DNA of 38,215 nt from assembly GCA_019456185.1 (NCBI GenBank), contig VRUH01000038.1, positions 1 through 38,215 on the forward strand. The letters run 5' to 3'. Under the pieces are notes generated by a model. The model did not search any database and had not been told where the DNA came from. It worked only from the letters and a program-made list of their open reading frames with translations. Numbering within the stretch: the stretch's first letter is position 1; each line of letters starts with the position of its first letter. This document shows positions 21,957 through 31,109 of this stretch, one piece after another. The translations under genes were made by a program, and so were the position numbers. Source of the DNA: Candidatus Glassbacteria bacterium. Its GTDB lineage: Bacteria > Gemmatimonadota > Glassbacteria > GWA2-58-10.

Positions 21957-24032
21957 TTGAAAACGCTGTACAAACTGATCAAATCCCTGTTTTACCTGGG
22001 CGTAATCACAGCCGTGCTGGGGTTCTGCGCCGGAGTGGCGGTGGCGATCATTGTCGGGCGCGATATCCCGCAGCTCCCCGATGAACTGGAAAAGCTGGTG
22101 CTCAACACCCGCACGGAATTTTACTCCAGCACCGGCAAGCTGATCGCGACCATGGGCGAAAAGAACCGGGTGCCGCTCTCCCGGATCAGTCCCCATTTCC
22201 GCCACGCTCTGCTGGCCGCCGAGGACTACGATTTCTACAAGCACGCCGGCATCAGCAAAACGGGTATCCTGCGGGCGATCTGGACCAACATCCGCGCCGG
22301 GCGCGTGGAGGGCGGGGCCAGCACGCTGACCCAGCAGCTTTCGCGCAATTTCTTCTTCAGTCTGGCCCAGACCAGTTCGCGCAAGATCAAGGAAATCCTG
22401 CTCGCTTTCCAGCTTGAATACATGTTCGAGAAAGACGAGATCCTGGAGGCCTACTGCAACAACATGTATTTCGGCAGCGGGGCCTACGGGATCGAGGCCG
22501 CCAGCCGGGTCTATTTCGCCAAGCACGCCGACCAGCTCACGGTTGCCGAGGCGGCGCTGATGGTGGCCGTGCTCAACGGACCCTCGCTCTACAACCCCTA
22601 CGCCCACCCGGGGCGCGCCCGCAACCGTCAGCTGTGGATCCTGGGCAGGATGGAGGCCCTGGGCCTGATCAGCGGCCCCGAACGCCTGGCCGCCGAGCAG
22701 GAGGAGCTGCGGCTGAAACACTACACCGAGGCCGAGGCCCGCAGCAACTATTTCCTGGATTATGTCAAAGGTACGATAACCAGGCAGTTCGGCGAACAGT
22801 TTCTCTATTACGGCGGACTGAAAATCTACACCACTATCGACCAGCGCATGCAGAGCGCGGCGGTGGCGGCGATGGCCGGCAACCTGCGGCAGCTCGACGG
22901 CCTGTTCGGCCTGCCCGACTACGCAGCCCGCAGCGACCGGGCCGCCAACGGCGATTACCCCCAGGGCGCGCTGGTAGCGGTGGAAAGCGGCACCGGAGCG
23001 ATTCTGGCGATGGTGGGCGGACGAAACTACCAGGACAGCCAGTTCAACCGGGCCGAAAGCTCCAACCGGCTGCCGGGCAGTGCGTTCAAACCGTTCGTCT
23101 ATTACACCGCCATGCAGGAAACCGGCCTCAGTCCGGCATCGACCCTGGTGGATTCGGCGGTGACCTACGAGCTGCCCAACGGCCAGACCTGGAGCCCGAA
23201 CAATTTCGAGATGGATTTCGCCGGACGGATTACGATCAAGAAGGCGCTGGAAAAAAGCCGCAACGTGATCGCCGCGCAGTTGATCACCATGGCCGGCCCC
23301 GAGCGCGTGGCCGAAACCGCCCGGCGCTTCGGGATCACCAGTCCGATCATGCCCACGCCGTCGCTGGCCCTGGGCACCAGCGGGGTGAGTCCGGTGGAGA
23401 TGGCCGGGGCGTTCTCGGTGCTCGCCACCGGCGGAGTGTATTACGAGCCCTATGCGATCAAACGGATCGAGGACACCCGGGGCAACGTGCTGCTCGACCC
23501 GATCCCCCGCGGCCGCGAGGTGGCCAACCCCCAACTCGTCTACCAGGTGGTGGACATGATGCAGGGCGTGATGGACCGTGGCACGGGAGCGGTAATCCGC
23601 AGGATGGGGTTCACCCGCCCTGCCGCGGGCAAAACCGGCACCACCAGCAATTACCGCGACAGCTGGTTCGTGGGGTTTACCCCCGGGATCAGCACCGCCT
23701 GCTGGGTCGGGTTCGACGATAACCGGGAGATGCGTTACGACGACAACGGCTACATGCGCGGGCTGACCGGGTCGCGCGGGGCCGCTCCGATGTGGGGGAT
23801 GTTCATGCTGAAGGCCACCGAGGGCGCCGCCGGCCTTGATTTCTCCGTACCGCCCGGGATCGACTTCCTGGAAGTGGACGCGTTTTCCGGCCTGCCGCCC
23901 TCGCCCTCCACGCCGCCCGGCGAATTGATCCGGGCGGCCCTGCTGCCGGCCCAGGTGGACGCGGTATTGCAGAAAGCGGGACGCACCGGGGACAACTCTC
24001 CCCAGCCCCAGTTCGATCCGCTCGATTTCTGA
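21957..24032 (+). CDS. Penicillin-binding protein 1A-type bifunctional peptidoglycan synthase
   Basis: This inner-membrane enzyme polymerises lipid II glycan chains and cross-links peptides in the periplasm. After a membrane helix (about 11-33) comes a GT51 domain with catalytic Glu89 in LLAAEDYDFYKHAG, GGASTLTQQLSRN (119-131), and EAYCNNMYFGSGAYGIEAASRVYF. The transpeptidase domain has the SxxK motif GSAFK (Ser375, Lys378), the SxN motif SRN (434-436) and GKTGTT (Lys559). At 691 residues it is compact but complete. The start is a TTG at 21957 with AAAGGGA upstream. A cupin gene follows 26 bases after the stop, and a SPOR-domain protein lies beyond, suggesting an envelope-related operon. Confidence 0.95.
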   Translation: MKTLYKLIKSLFYLGVITAVLGFCAGVAVAIIVGRDIPQLPDELEKLVLNTRTEFYSSTGKLIATMGEKNRVPLSRISPHFRHALLAAEDYDFYKHAGISKTGILRAIWTNIRAGRVEGGASTLTQQLSRNFFFSLAQTSSRKIKEILLAFQLEYMFEKDEILEAYCNNMYFGSGAYGIEAASRVYFAKHADQLTVAEAALMVAVLNGPSLYNPYAHPGRARNRQLWILGRMEALGLISGPERLAAEQEELRLKHYTEAEARSNYFLDYVKGTITRQFGEQFLYYGGLKIYTTIDQRMQSAAVAAMAGNLRQLDGLFGLPDYAARSDRAANGDYPQGALVAVESGTGAILAMVGGRNYQDSQFNRAESSNRLPGSAFKPFVYYTAMQETGLSPASTLVDSAVTYELPNGQTWSPNNFEMDFAGRITIKKALEKSRNVIAAQLITMAGPERVAETARRFGITSPIMPTPSLALGTSGVSPVEMAGAFSVLATGGVYYEPYAIKRIEDTRGNVLLDPIPRGREVANPQLVYQVVDMMQGVMDRGTGAVIRRMGFTRPAAGKTGTTSNYRDSWFVGFTPGISTACWVGFDDNREMRYDDNGYMRGLTGSRGAAPMWGMFMLKATEGAAGLDFSVPPGIDFLEVDAFSGLPPSPSTPPGELIRAALLPAQVDAVLQKAGRTGDNSPQPQFDPLDF

Positions 24033-24058
24033 GCGTTAACAGACAAGGAGACTGCCAG

Positions 24059-24400
24059 ATGAAACATACAGACTACCGCGACGTACCGCTGGAAAAGTTC
24101 GCCGGCGAGGGCGCCCGGGGCGCGGGTATCCGCTGGATAATAGGCGAGCGCGACGGGGCGGAGAATTTCGCCATGCGGATGATCGAGATCGAGCCCGGCG
24201 GCCACTCGCCGTGCCACAGCCATCCAGGAGAACACGAGATTTTTGTCTGGCGCGGCAAGGGAGAACTGACCATGGACGGCGAAAGTTATCCGCTGGATCC
24301 GGGCAAGGCGGCGTTCGTTCCCGACCGAATCGAGCACCAGTTCCGGAATCTCGGCGATGATACACTCGAATTTATCTGCGTGATACCGTTGAACAAATGA
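24059..24400 (+). CDS. Single-domain cupin protein
   Basis: A 113-residue beta-barrel protein with both cupin motifs: PGGHSPCHSHPGEHEIFVWRG (metal ligands His-x-His and Glu, about residues 47-66, in parts) and PGKAAFVPDRIEHQFRN (about 80-96, third His). It probably binds a divalent metal and a small ligand; activity cannot be predicted. AAGGAG precedes the ATG. Its stop overlaps the start of the following SPOR gene by four bases (ATGA), so the two are translationally coupled. Confidence 0.88.
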   Translation: MKHTDYRDVPLEKFAGEGARGAGIRWIIGERDGAENFAMRMIEIEPGGHSPCHSHPGEHEIFVWRGKGELTMDGESYPLDPGKAAFVPDRIEHQFRNLGDDTLEFICVIPLNK

Positions 24401-25890
24401 CCCACTTCCTAAAATACGTCTCCGCCAGGGTTTTCTTCGGCACGTTCGTATCGCTGTTCGCGGTGTTCCGGGTACTGAGCTGGTACCACGAGGGAATCGG
24501 CGGCGGAGATACCGACTGGCCGCTGATGGTCGTGACCTGGCTGGCTGTGCTGGCGGTAGTCAGCGCGCTGATGAGCCTGTGGGGACGCTGGCGGATCGGG
24601 CAGATGCTGAACGCCGAGCTGGACGACATTCGCCGCGAGTACCACCCCCGGCTGCTGATCCGCGCTTACCGCCGCCTGTTGAGCTACCTGGAAAGCTGCT
24701 GGTTTTTCAACACCACGCGCGCCAAGCTCTCGCGGCGGGTCGCCGCCCGGTTCGGCGATATCCTGCTGGGGATGCGGATCGAGGACGAACAGGCGCTGTC
24801 GATTTACGAGGACGTGCTGGCCGCCGATCCCGGGCGCGAGCGTTACTCCGAGTTTTTGATCTCCGCTTACAGCCGCAAGGCCCGTCTGGAGGAGAAGAGT
24901 TTCAACTGCCTTCGCCGCCGCTTCCACGAGCGTCCCGACGACCGGCTGGTGGGTATCCTGGCCCGTGAATACACCCTGCGCCGCAAGCTCAATTTCGAGA
25001 GCGAACGGGTGCTGCTGACCGCACTCAAGCTCTACCCGCGGCACAAGGCCAAGGTCATCCGCTTCGCGGTCCCCCGGCTGATCTCGTTCGGCCGCACCGA
25101 TGACAACGCGGCCCGGTTCTATCTCGCCGCCGCCGAGATCGGCTATGACACCGAGGTGGCAGGGATGCTGCGCAAGCTCGAGCGGATCTACCGGTCGAAG
25201 GAACGCGACGACGCGCTGGCCAACCGGCTGTTTAAAACAATCGAGGAGAAACAGATCCCGAGCGCGGATGACCTCCCCGACAAACTTGGCAGCCGTCCCG
25301 GCGACTGGGGCGAACAGGAAGACGTCGACTCGTTCCGCCTGGAGGGCATGGACGACGGTGACGAGAGTCTGGCGCGCCAGGGGATGGAGGAGGCCGGACT
25401 TACGCGGGATATCTCGCTCGACAGCCGGTTCCACAACTGGCTCCAGCGGCTGGTGGCCGGCGGCCGCGCTCCGGTTGGCCGCAGTATGCGGTACCTGCGG
25501 ATTGTTATGATCGTGTCGGTGGTTGCTGCAGCGGCCTATTTCTCCCGTCCGCTGTGGCAGCGGACCGTCGCCGCGTTCGGCGAAAAAGAGGATGCCAAAA
25601 CCGAATCTGTCAGCGAGGATAGCGGGCCGGCAGAAGGTGAGCGAAGAGAGGGAAACTTTTCGATCCAGGTGGCCGCCCTGGGCGACAGCAGCCGCGCCGC
25701 GGAGCTTGCCGGGCGGTTGACCGGCCGCGGGATTCCCGCCCGCGTTTCCCCGTCGATGGCAGGGTCAAGGAGGCTCTACCGCGTGCGCCTGGGCGCCTAC
25801 GCCACGCAGCAGGCCGCCGAGCGCGAAGCAGCAGGGTTGCTGGCCGAGGGGGTTATCGACGAGTGGCAGGTGGTGGAAGAGCAGCGATAG
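24397..25890 (+). CDS. Membrane protein with C-terminal SPOR domain
   Basis: A 497-residue protein: two N-terminal membrane helices (about 10-28 and 43-63), a long helical cytoplasmic region (about 80-300) with TPR-like spacing (IYEDVLAADPGRERYSEFLISAYSR), an acidic linker, a third helix (about 368-386), and a C-terminal SPOR domain (about 418-492: FSIQVAALGDSSRAAELAGRL, then YRVRLGAYATQQAAEREAAGLL). SPOR domains bind denuded septal peptidoglycan, so the protein may link a cytoplasmic scaffold to sites of wall remodelling. The three helices place the SPOR domain in the periplasm if the N-terminus is outside or the topology is odd-numbered. It starts in an ATGA overlap with the cupin gene. Family of the middle region not recognised. 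Confidence 0.85.
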   Translation: MTHFLKYVSARVFFGTFVSLFAVFRVLSWYHEGIGGGDTDWPLMVVTWLAVLAVVSALMSLWGRWRIGQMLNAELDDIRREYHPRLLIRAYRRLLSYLESCWFFNTTRAKLSRRVAARFGDILLGMRIEDEQALSIYEDVLAADPGRERYSEFLISAYSRKARLEEKSFNCLRRRFHERPDDRLVGILAREYTLRRKLNFESERVLLTALKLYPRHKAKVIRFAVPRLISFGRTDDNAARFYLAAAEIGYDTEVAGMLRKLERIYRSKERDDALANRLFKTIEEKQIPSADDLPDKLGSRPGDWGEQEDVDSFRLEGMDDGDESLARQGMEEAGLTRDISLDSRFHNWLQRLVAGGRAPVGRSMRYLRIVMIVSVVAAAAYFSRPLWQRTVAAFGEKEDAKTESVSEDSGPAEGERREGNFSIQVAALGDSSRAAELAGRLTGRGIPARVSPSMAGSRRLYRVRLGAYATQQAAEREAAGLLAEGVIDEWQVVEEQR

Positions 25891-25921
25891 CAGTTGTGTT
25901 TTAAAGATAATATGCGAGAGA

Positions 25922-25947
25922 AAAGGCGCACATTGCAGTGCGCCTTT
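25922..25947. terminator. Bidirectional terminator
   Basis: AAAGGCGCAC (25922-25931) and GTGCGCCTTT (25938-25947) are perfect arms around a six-base loop, with A on one side and T on the other, so it can serve both strands. It lies between the convergent SPOR and dockerin genes. Confidence 0.8.
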
Positions 25948-25983
25948 CTGGTTTGGCACTTAACTGGCTCGCCCTTGACAGCG

Positions 25984-27228
25984 CTAGCACCTGCCAAGGG
26001 CGATATCGATCAACAGCGCCAGGGCATCCCTGATATTGCAGACCCCGTCTCCGTTGTAGTCCGCGCTTGCGTCCGGGTATTCCTCCATGCAGAGCTGGAT
26101 CAGTTTGATAACGTCCAGAATCCCCGCCTGGCCGTCGCCGTCGTAGTCGCAAGCCGGTTTCTGAGCGCTGGCTATCGGCCCGATATACTCGGTGGCCAGC
26201 ACCACGTTGTCAAAATAGACTTTTGCGATGTTGTCGTTGTAGGGTATGGTCGTGTCGGCCGGGCTGTAATCGTTTTCAAATATGTGGGCCAGGTAATACT
26301 GCAGCCAGAAGGTGTTGATCTTGAGGTTTTCGGTCGTCCGCCAGCGGAAGCCCTCGAACGGCTGCGGGTCCGTATTGAAAGTCCCTGAGCGGCGGAACAC
26401 GTCCCTGAACCATGTCCCCTCGATCGTGCCCGGACCGTAGCGCTCCACAAGCTTTCCATCAATCCAGAAAGCCTGCTCGCCGTTGCGTAGTTCGGGATCG
26501 TTGAGCTTGATCATTATCTCGACGCACATCCACTCGTCACGTTTGGCCTGCAGCGGCTCCACCGGCGCGAACAGGTTGCCGTAAAAAGGGTTGGGCCGCC
26601 CATCGCTCTCCCCCTCTGGAGTTTGCCAACTGTGCATCTCGGACCAGTAGGAATAGAAAGTCCACCCGCCCGGAGGATCGGTCACAGTACGGAATGCCAG
26701 GTCCATGCTCGTGGAAAACCTGTCCGCACCTTCCGGGCGGGAGCCCGCGCCGCCCGCGGGCCATTCATTAGTACTGGCTGTGCCACCCATGTGGACGAAG
26801 TGATGAACGTAGGGCGCATCCGGGGCGAACTTGCAGTAAAAACGGGCGTACAATTGCTCGTAGCCTTCATCAAGCAGCTGCCAGAGATCGCCACCCACAT
26901 TCCGCCCCTTTGTCGCTGTCATCCTCAGGCAGTACTTGCCCACGCTTGGTGCGGTCGTATCCCTGACAATGAAAAGAACCGAATTGTCGGTACCATTGTT
27001 AACATTGGTCCAGCGCTGGCTGAGATCGGTGGCCGTAATAGACTCGAAATTCTCACTGAAAACCACCGCCGGATCGTTCCCGATCCCCTCATCGCCGGGG
27101 TAACGGGCGGCTATACCCATTGTCCCCGCAAGGGCTGTCTGCTTCTCAGCGCCGTTGTCCTGGGTGACGGCCACTCCCCAGATCAGCAGCATCGCCAGCG
27201 CACAGATCGAGATCACGATTTTTTTCAT
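25984..27228 (-). CDS. Secreted dockerin-bearing protein, polysaccharide-lyase-like
   Basis: A 414-residue exported protein with signal peptide MKKIVISICALAMLLIWGVAV and GGGGAGG before the ATG. The body (about 45-355) is beta-rich with FSENFES, ADRFSTSMDLAF and KVYFDNVVLATEYIGP, the style of jelly-roll polysaccharide lyases and concanavalin-like proteins; no catalytic residues can be assigned. Residues about 362-414 form a type I dockerin-like module with two calcium loops, CDYDGDGQAGILDVIKLIQ and ADYNGDGVCNIRDALALLI. In cellulosomes such modules bind cohesins; in FCB and Planctomycetes genomes they also occur without them. A second dockerin gene lies directly upstream on the same strand. Confidence 0.85.
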   Translation of the reverse strand: MKKIVISICALAMLLIWGVAVTQDNGAEKQTALAGTMGIAARYPGDEGIGNDPAVVFSENFESITATDLSQRWTNVNNGTDNSVLFIVRDTTAPSVGKYCLRMTATKGRNVGGDLWQLLDEGYEQLYARFYCKFAPDAPYVHHFVHMGGTASTNEWPAGGAGSRPEGADRFSTSMDLAFRTVTDPPGGWTFYSYWSEMHSWQTPEGESDGRPNPFYGNLFAPVEPLQAKRDEWMCVEIMIKLNDPELRNGEQAFWIDGKLVERYGPGTIEGTWFRDVFRRSGTFNTDPQPFEGFRWRTTENLKINTFWLQYYLAHIFENDYSPADTTIPYNDNIAKVYFDNVVLATEYIGPIASAQKPACDYDGDGQAGILDVIKLIQLCMEEYPDASADYNGDGVCNIRDALALLIDIALGRC

Positions 27229-27333
27229 GGTTTCCTCCCCACTGGTTAGTACTTTTTTTTATGCAGTATCCTGTCGCCGGGGTTCTCCCGGCCAGTTTTC
27301 CGAAAATACGACAAACCGCCGCCGGACACTGGA

Positions 27334-29340
27334 TCAGGACAAAGCCCGCAGCTTGATAATCAGCGCAATCGAATCGGCGATAGTCACCGCCCCGTCGCGG
27401 TTGACATCGGCCGAAAGGCCCGCTTCCCCGCGCACTATCGACAAAATCAGCGCAACCACGTCCAGGATATTCAGCTTGCTGTCCCGGTTGAAATCGTAGG
27501 CTTCGCTGTCGCTCAGTAACTCGTAGGCCCCGATATCGATCGCCTCGCCCGCAACTGTCCGGGGTTCCTGCCCGCGGGGGTGGTCGTAGTGGAATTCGGG
27601 TGCCTGGTCCGCGCCGGGCAGCCCGGCATCCACCAGCGGGCTGCCCGGCAGGGGACGGTAATCTCCGCCCTCGATATTCACCAGTCCGGGGTTGTCGCCG
27701 CCGAGGGTGGCGGTGAACGCGGCGGGCACGGCTGAGACACCATCGGATATCCAGTTGTTCGATCCCTTGACCGGCGTGGGCTTATCCGCGTCAAGCAGTT
27801 GGATCTCTCCGGCGCCCGGGGCGATATAAAACACATTGTTCCAGGCTTCGAACGTGGTACTGCCGACAGACGCCGTACCCGGATACCAGAGGTGGACGAA
27901 GCTGCTGCCCGAGGGGTAGAGGTGGACAAACGTGTTGTTGAACAGGAGCAGCGAGCCCCCGCGACGGTTCTGGCCGAAAACCATGAACTGCCCGTTGGTG
28001 CGGGCCTGGTTGTCGGTAACGATCACGTTGCCGATCAGCAGGGCGTCCTGGTCGGTGAACTCGCTTCCCTCGACCATGTCCACCTGGTAGTTGCCGCAGG
28101 ACTGGAGGTAGTTATAGGCGAACACCAGGTCCTCGGCGCGGGTCTTGAAATTCTGGCCGCCGTTGTGGTGGATATAGCAGAAACGCACGATTGTCAATCC
28201 CCAGCCGCTGACATAATGGCCGTGCTCGTAACCAGCGCCGGGAAAACTGTTCCAGGCCACCTCGTTGTACTCCAGGGTGAGGTTGCCCGAGGTCGAGGTG
28301 CAGAATATCCCGTCGCCGTTGTAATAGACCGCGCAGTCGCGGATCGTGCAGTCGTTGCCGGGATAGATATAAAAGCCGCCGCTGTTTGCTCCGGCCTCGG
28401 CCCAGGGATGGGCGTTGCGGACCTCGAGGTGCTCGATAGTCCAGAAATTGCCGGAGACCTTGATCAGCCCGCGGTCGGTGTTCTTCCAACTGGTGGAATT
28501 CAAGGACCCGTCGATAATCGGCCGCGGGTTGCCGTCGCCGCGGATCTTCAGCGGAGCCTCCGCGGTAGCGCTGGGGGTCAGGTCGAACGTTTCGTAATAG
28601 ACTCCCGGCCCCAGCACAATCTCCTGCCCCGGCTGGACAGCGGCGACAGCCTCGGTGATCGAGCCGTATTCGGTGAGCGATCCGCCGGCGTCGATATAGA
28701 CCCCGTGCTCCAGGCTGCTGGTGGAGGGGAAGCCGGGCGTGGGTGTGGAGTCGCCCTTTTTCGGGCCGCCGTGGGTGACCACCAGCATCGGCGGGGCGCC
28801 CCCCTCGCGGCTGTTGAACCCCAAGTAGACATCGCTGGCGTTCCAGCGGATATCCACCTTGAGGCAGAAACTGACCGCGTCGTCACTCTGGGCCTGCACG
28901 AATCCGGTAACGTCGACCGCATTGTACTGCCCGCCATGCACGTACACGCTGCCCAGCAGATCGCCGTCGGGCGGCTTGTTGATCCAGTACAGGCCGTACT
29001 CGTTCCAGGCGTCCTGGTCGACTGAGTGGACACGCAGGCTGTCCTGGCGGGCGCGGCTTTTCCAGAGCCTGAGTTCCGCGCCGGAGATCGATGAGGGGTC
29101 GATCCCGTTGAGCTCGAACATCAGATAGGCCTGGTGGGCCACGTTGACCGGGTTGTGCTCGAAACGGCCCACGCAGAGATAACCCTGCCGCCCGCCGTCG
29201 GGAACCAGTTCCCTGTCGGTCGTTCCCGACACGGTGGCATCGGCGTCGCAGTAAAGCGTATCGACTACCTCCTGAGCGTGCAACGCACCGGCTGTAACAA
29301 CAGCTGCGAGAACAAACATCGGGACCAGCGAGCGGAGCAT
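27334..29340 (-). CDS. Secreted beta-helix protein with DNRLRE-like and dockerin modules
   Basis: A 668-residue exported protein with signal peptide ending near ALHAQE. Residues about 25-190 look like a DNRLRE/CBM96-type beta module (ADATVSGTTDRELV, then HQAYLMFELNGID and WNEYGLYWINKPP). Residues about 205-590 form a right-handed parallel beta-helix: GSITEAVAAVQPGQEIVLGPG, IEHLEVRNAHPW, CTIRDCAVYYNGDGIF and further coils, the fold of pectate-lyase-like and other polysaccharide-degrading enzymes. The C-terminal 54 residues are a type I dockerin-like module (YDFNRDSKLNILDVVALIL and ADVNRDGAVTIADSIALII), with Arg replacing Gly in the loops. AAGG precedes the ATG weakly. Probably acts on a polysaccharide; no substrate assigned. 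Confidence 0.85.
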   Translation of the reverse strand: MLRSLVPMFVLAAVVTAGALHAQEVVDTLYCDADATVSGTTDRELVPDGGRQGYLCVGRFEHNPVNVAHQAYLMFELNGIDPSSISGAELRLWKSRARQDSLRVHSVDQDAWNEYGLYWINKPPDGDLLGSVYVHGGQYNAVDVTGFVQAQSDDAVSFCLKVDIRWNASDVYLGFNSREGGAPPMLVVTHGGPKKGDSTPTPGFPSTSSLEHGVYIDAGGSLTEYGSITEAVAAVQPGQEIVLGPGVYYETFDLTPSATAEAPLKIRGDGNPRPIIDGSLNSTSWKNTDRGLIKVSGNFWTIEHLEVRNAHPWAEAGANSGGFYIYPGNDCTIRDCAVYYNGDGIFCTSTSGNLTLEYNEVAWNSFPGAGYEHGHYVSGWGLTIVRFCYIHHNGGQNFKTRAEDLVFAYNYLQSCGNYQVDMVEGSEFTDQDALLIGNVIVTDNQARTNGQFMVFGQNRRGGSLLLFNNTFVHLYPSGSSFVHLWYPGTASVGSTTFEAWNNVFYIAPGAGEIQLLDADKPTPVKGSNNWISDGVSAVPAAFTATLGGDNPGLVNIEGGDYRPLPGSPLVDAGLPGADQAPEFHYDHPRGQEPRTVAGEAIDIGAYELLSDSEAYDFNRDSKLNILDVVALILSIVRGEAGLSADVNRDGAVTIADSIALIIKLRALS

Positions 29341-29443
29341 CTGTCGTACCTTGCTGACTTTTGTGATTTGTACCGGGCAGGCGGACTTTGCAGCAGGCGG
29401 ACCTGCTTCGTGCGCGCCCGCTTCAATTAATTACGGTTTAAGC

Positions 29444-29464
29444 TTATCCTCCTGATCAGGATAA
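29444..29464. promoter_or_regulatory. Palindrome between the divergent dockerin and FG-GAP genes
   Basis: TTATCCT and AGGATAA flank a seven-base centre, and CCTGATCAGG is itself palindromic. A second inverted repeat, CTGACA (29507-29512) with TGTCAG (29526-29531), lies closer to the FG-GAP gene. Either could be a regulator site, but no factor is identified. Confidence 0.3.
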
Positions 29465-29572
29465 TGCAAGCCTATGTTGTGCTCGCCTGCAGACTATTGA
29501 AATGACCTGACAAACTGTTAATTTGTGTCAGCGGCGGAAATCCTGTTATTACCATAACACCAGGAGCAGAAT

Positions 29573-30880
29573 ATGTTCGATATAAGACGCGGTCCGAATC
29601 CGGTATCGATACGCCCGCCTGTTCGCTCCGGCGCGCTGCTTGCTTTATGCTGCTGCCTGATCTCTGCCTGCGGCAGCGGTGGGCCGGAGGTGCGGACGAA
29701 GGGGTCGGTGATGCGCTGGACCCATTTCGATATCGCGGCCCGGCTCCCCGGCAACGGCTATGGTACCGGCAGTATCGGGCTGGCGGACTATGACCGCGAC
29801 GGCGACCTGGATATCGCCCTCTCCCGCCGGGAAACCCTGACCGCCTACTGGTTCGAGCGCAGGGACGATTCCACCTGGGTGCGGCACGAGATGGGAACCT
29901 CCGAGCACCTGGCCCGCGCGCTGGGAGCCGAGGCGCTGGATATCGACCGTGACGGACTGACTGACTACGTAATCAACTCGGTCTGGTTTAAAAACCCCGG
30001 CGGGCTGGGCCAGAATCCAGATAAACCCTGGCCGATCAGCGAATACGATACCGAAGGCCGCCACGATGTGGTGGCGGGCGATGTGGACGGGGACGGCTTC
30101 GAGGACATCCTGACTTATGGCTATTACGGCAAGGAACATGACATCCTCGCCTGGTTTGACACCTCGGCTGATTTGGAGCAATATGTGATCAGCGAGGGTT
30201 TCGGGCATCATGGCGGTATCGCCCCCAACGGCATCGGCGATCTGGACGGCGATGGTGATCTGGACATAGTGGTGCCGGAATTCTGGTTCGAAAATCCGGG
30301 TGATGGACGCGGCGGGTGGGAACGGCACGAATGGCCCCATGAACCGATTCCGCACGCCACCTTCGGGACCAGCACTCGCTGCTGGGTGGCGGATATCGAC
30401 AGCGACGGCGAGAACGACATAGTCTACAGCGACTGCGACACAAGGAATTCCCATGTCTACTGGTGCCGGAACATTGGTGGCGGCGCAGGCTGGGTACGCC
30501 AAATGCTGCCCGACCCGCCGACCGGGGCGGGCGACGTACCGGGCACCGGATCGTGGCACTCGCTGGGGGTGGCTGATTTCGACGGCGACGGGGACCTCGA
30601 TATCTTCGCCGGGGAGCAGGAGGACTCGACCAACAGCGGCCGCGAGCCGCTGCTGTCGATGAAACCCAAGGGACTCAAGGAGCGCGGCGTGATCTGGCTC
30701 AACGATGGCTCCACCGACCCGTCTTTTGACTGCTTCGTGATCCATCTCGACAACCCGGGCTGGCACGACGCCAGGCTGGGCGATGTGGACGGGGACGGGG
30801 ATATCGATATCGTCAGCAAGGTCTGGAACAAGGACGGCGAGTATTACCACGCCGATTACTGGCGGAATGATACGGAATAA
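29573..30880 (+). CDS. FG-GAP/VCBS-repeat lipoprotein
   Basis: A 435-residue protein with a lipoprotein signal and lipobox ISAC (Cys33); several extra cysteines precede it in the hydrophobic core. The mature part holds seven calcium-binding FG-GAP-like blades: DYDRDGDLDIALS, DIDRDGLTDYVI, DVDGDGFEDILT, DLDGDGDLDIVV, DIDSDGENDIVY, DFDGDGDLDIFA and DVDGDGDIDIVS. This is a seven-bladed beta-propeller typical of surface-exposed binding proteins of FCB and Planctomycetes bacteria. AGGAG precedes the ATG. Probably binds glycan or protein at the cell surface; no enzyme motif is visible. Confidence 0.88.
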   Translation: MFDIRRGPNPVSIRPPVRSGALLALCCCLISACGSGGPEVRTKGSVMRWTHFDIAARLPGNGYGTGSIGLADYDRDGDLDIALSRRETLTAYWFERRDDSTWVRHEMGTSEHLARALGAEALDIDRDGLTDYVINSVWFKNPGGLGQNPDKPWPISEYDTEGRHDVVAGDVDGDGFEDILTYGYYGKEHDILAWFDTSADLEQYVISEGFGHHGGIAPNGIGDLDGDGDLDIVVPEFWFENPGDGRGGWERHEWPHEPIPHATFGTSTRCWVADIDSDGENDIVYSDCDTRNSHVYWCRNIGGGAGWVRQMLPDPPTGAGDVPGTGSWHSLGVADFDGDGDLDIFAGEQEDSTNSGREPLLSMKPKGLKERGVIWLNDGSTDPSFDCFVIHLDNPGWHDARLGDVDGDGDIDIVSKVWNKDGEYYHADYWRNDTE

Positions 30881-30951
30881 GACTAGAAGTTATTTCATAA
30901 CTGGAGTTTTAATTCAAACTTTCGCCTATTGGTAGGTAATCCCAAAAACAC

Positions 30952-31100
30952 AACCCCCTGTCTCCCCCTTTTCTAAGGGGGACTAAAACCGGACAGGATT
31001 CCCCTCTTGAGAGGGGTGCCCCCGGCAAGCCGGGGGCGGGGTGTGTATTCCCCTTAAAAAAGTGGTGCCACGATTTTATCGAGGGCGGGGTGTCAAAACG
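30952..31100. repeat. Cluster of intergenic hairpin repeats
   Basis: Three hairpins in a row: CCCCCTT/AAGGGGG (30964-30981), CCCCTCT/AGAGGGG (31001-31016) and GCCCCCGG/CCGGGGGC (31018-31037), followed by GGCGGGGTGTGTA and a second GGGCGGGGTGTCAA near 31083-31097. The first stem is identical to that at 20700-20717. The cluster has the look of a nested, multi-copy intergenic repeat and sits between convergent genes. Confidence 0.6.
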
Positions 31101-31109
31101 CCCCCTGCC

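Noticed and set aside
30952-31100. Possible CRISPR array
   Set aside because: The hairpins differ from one another and have no regular spacers or nearby cas genes.
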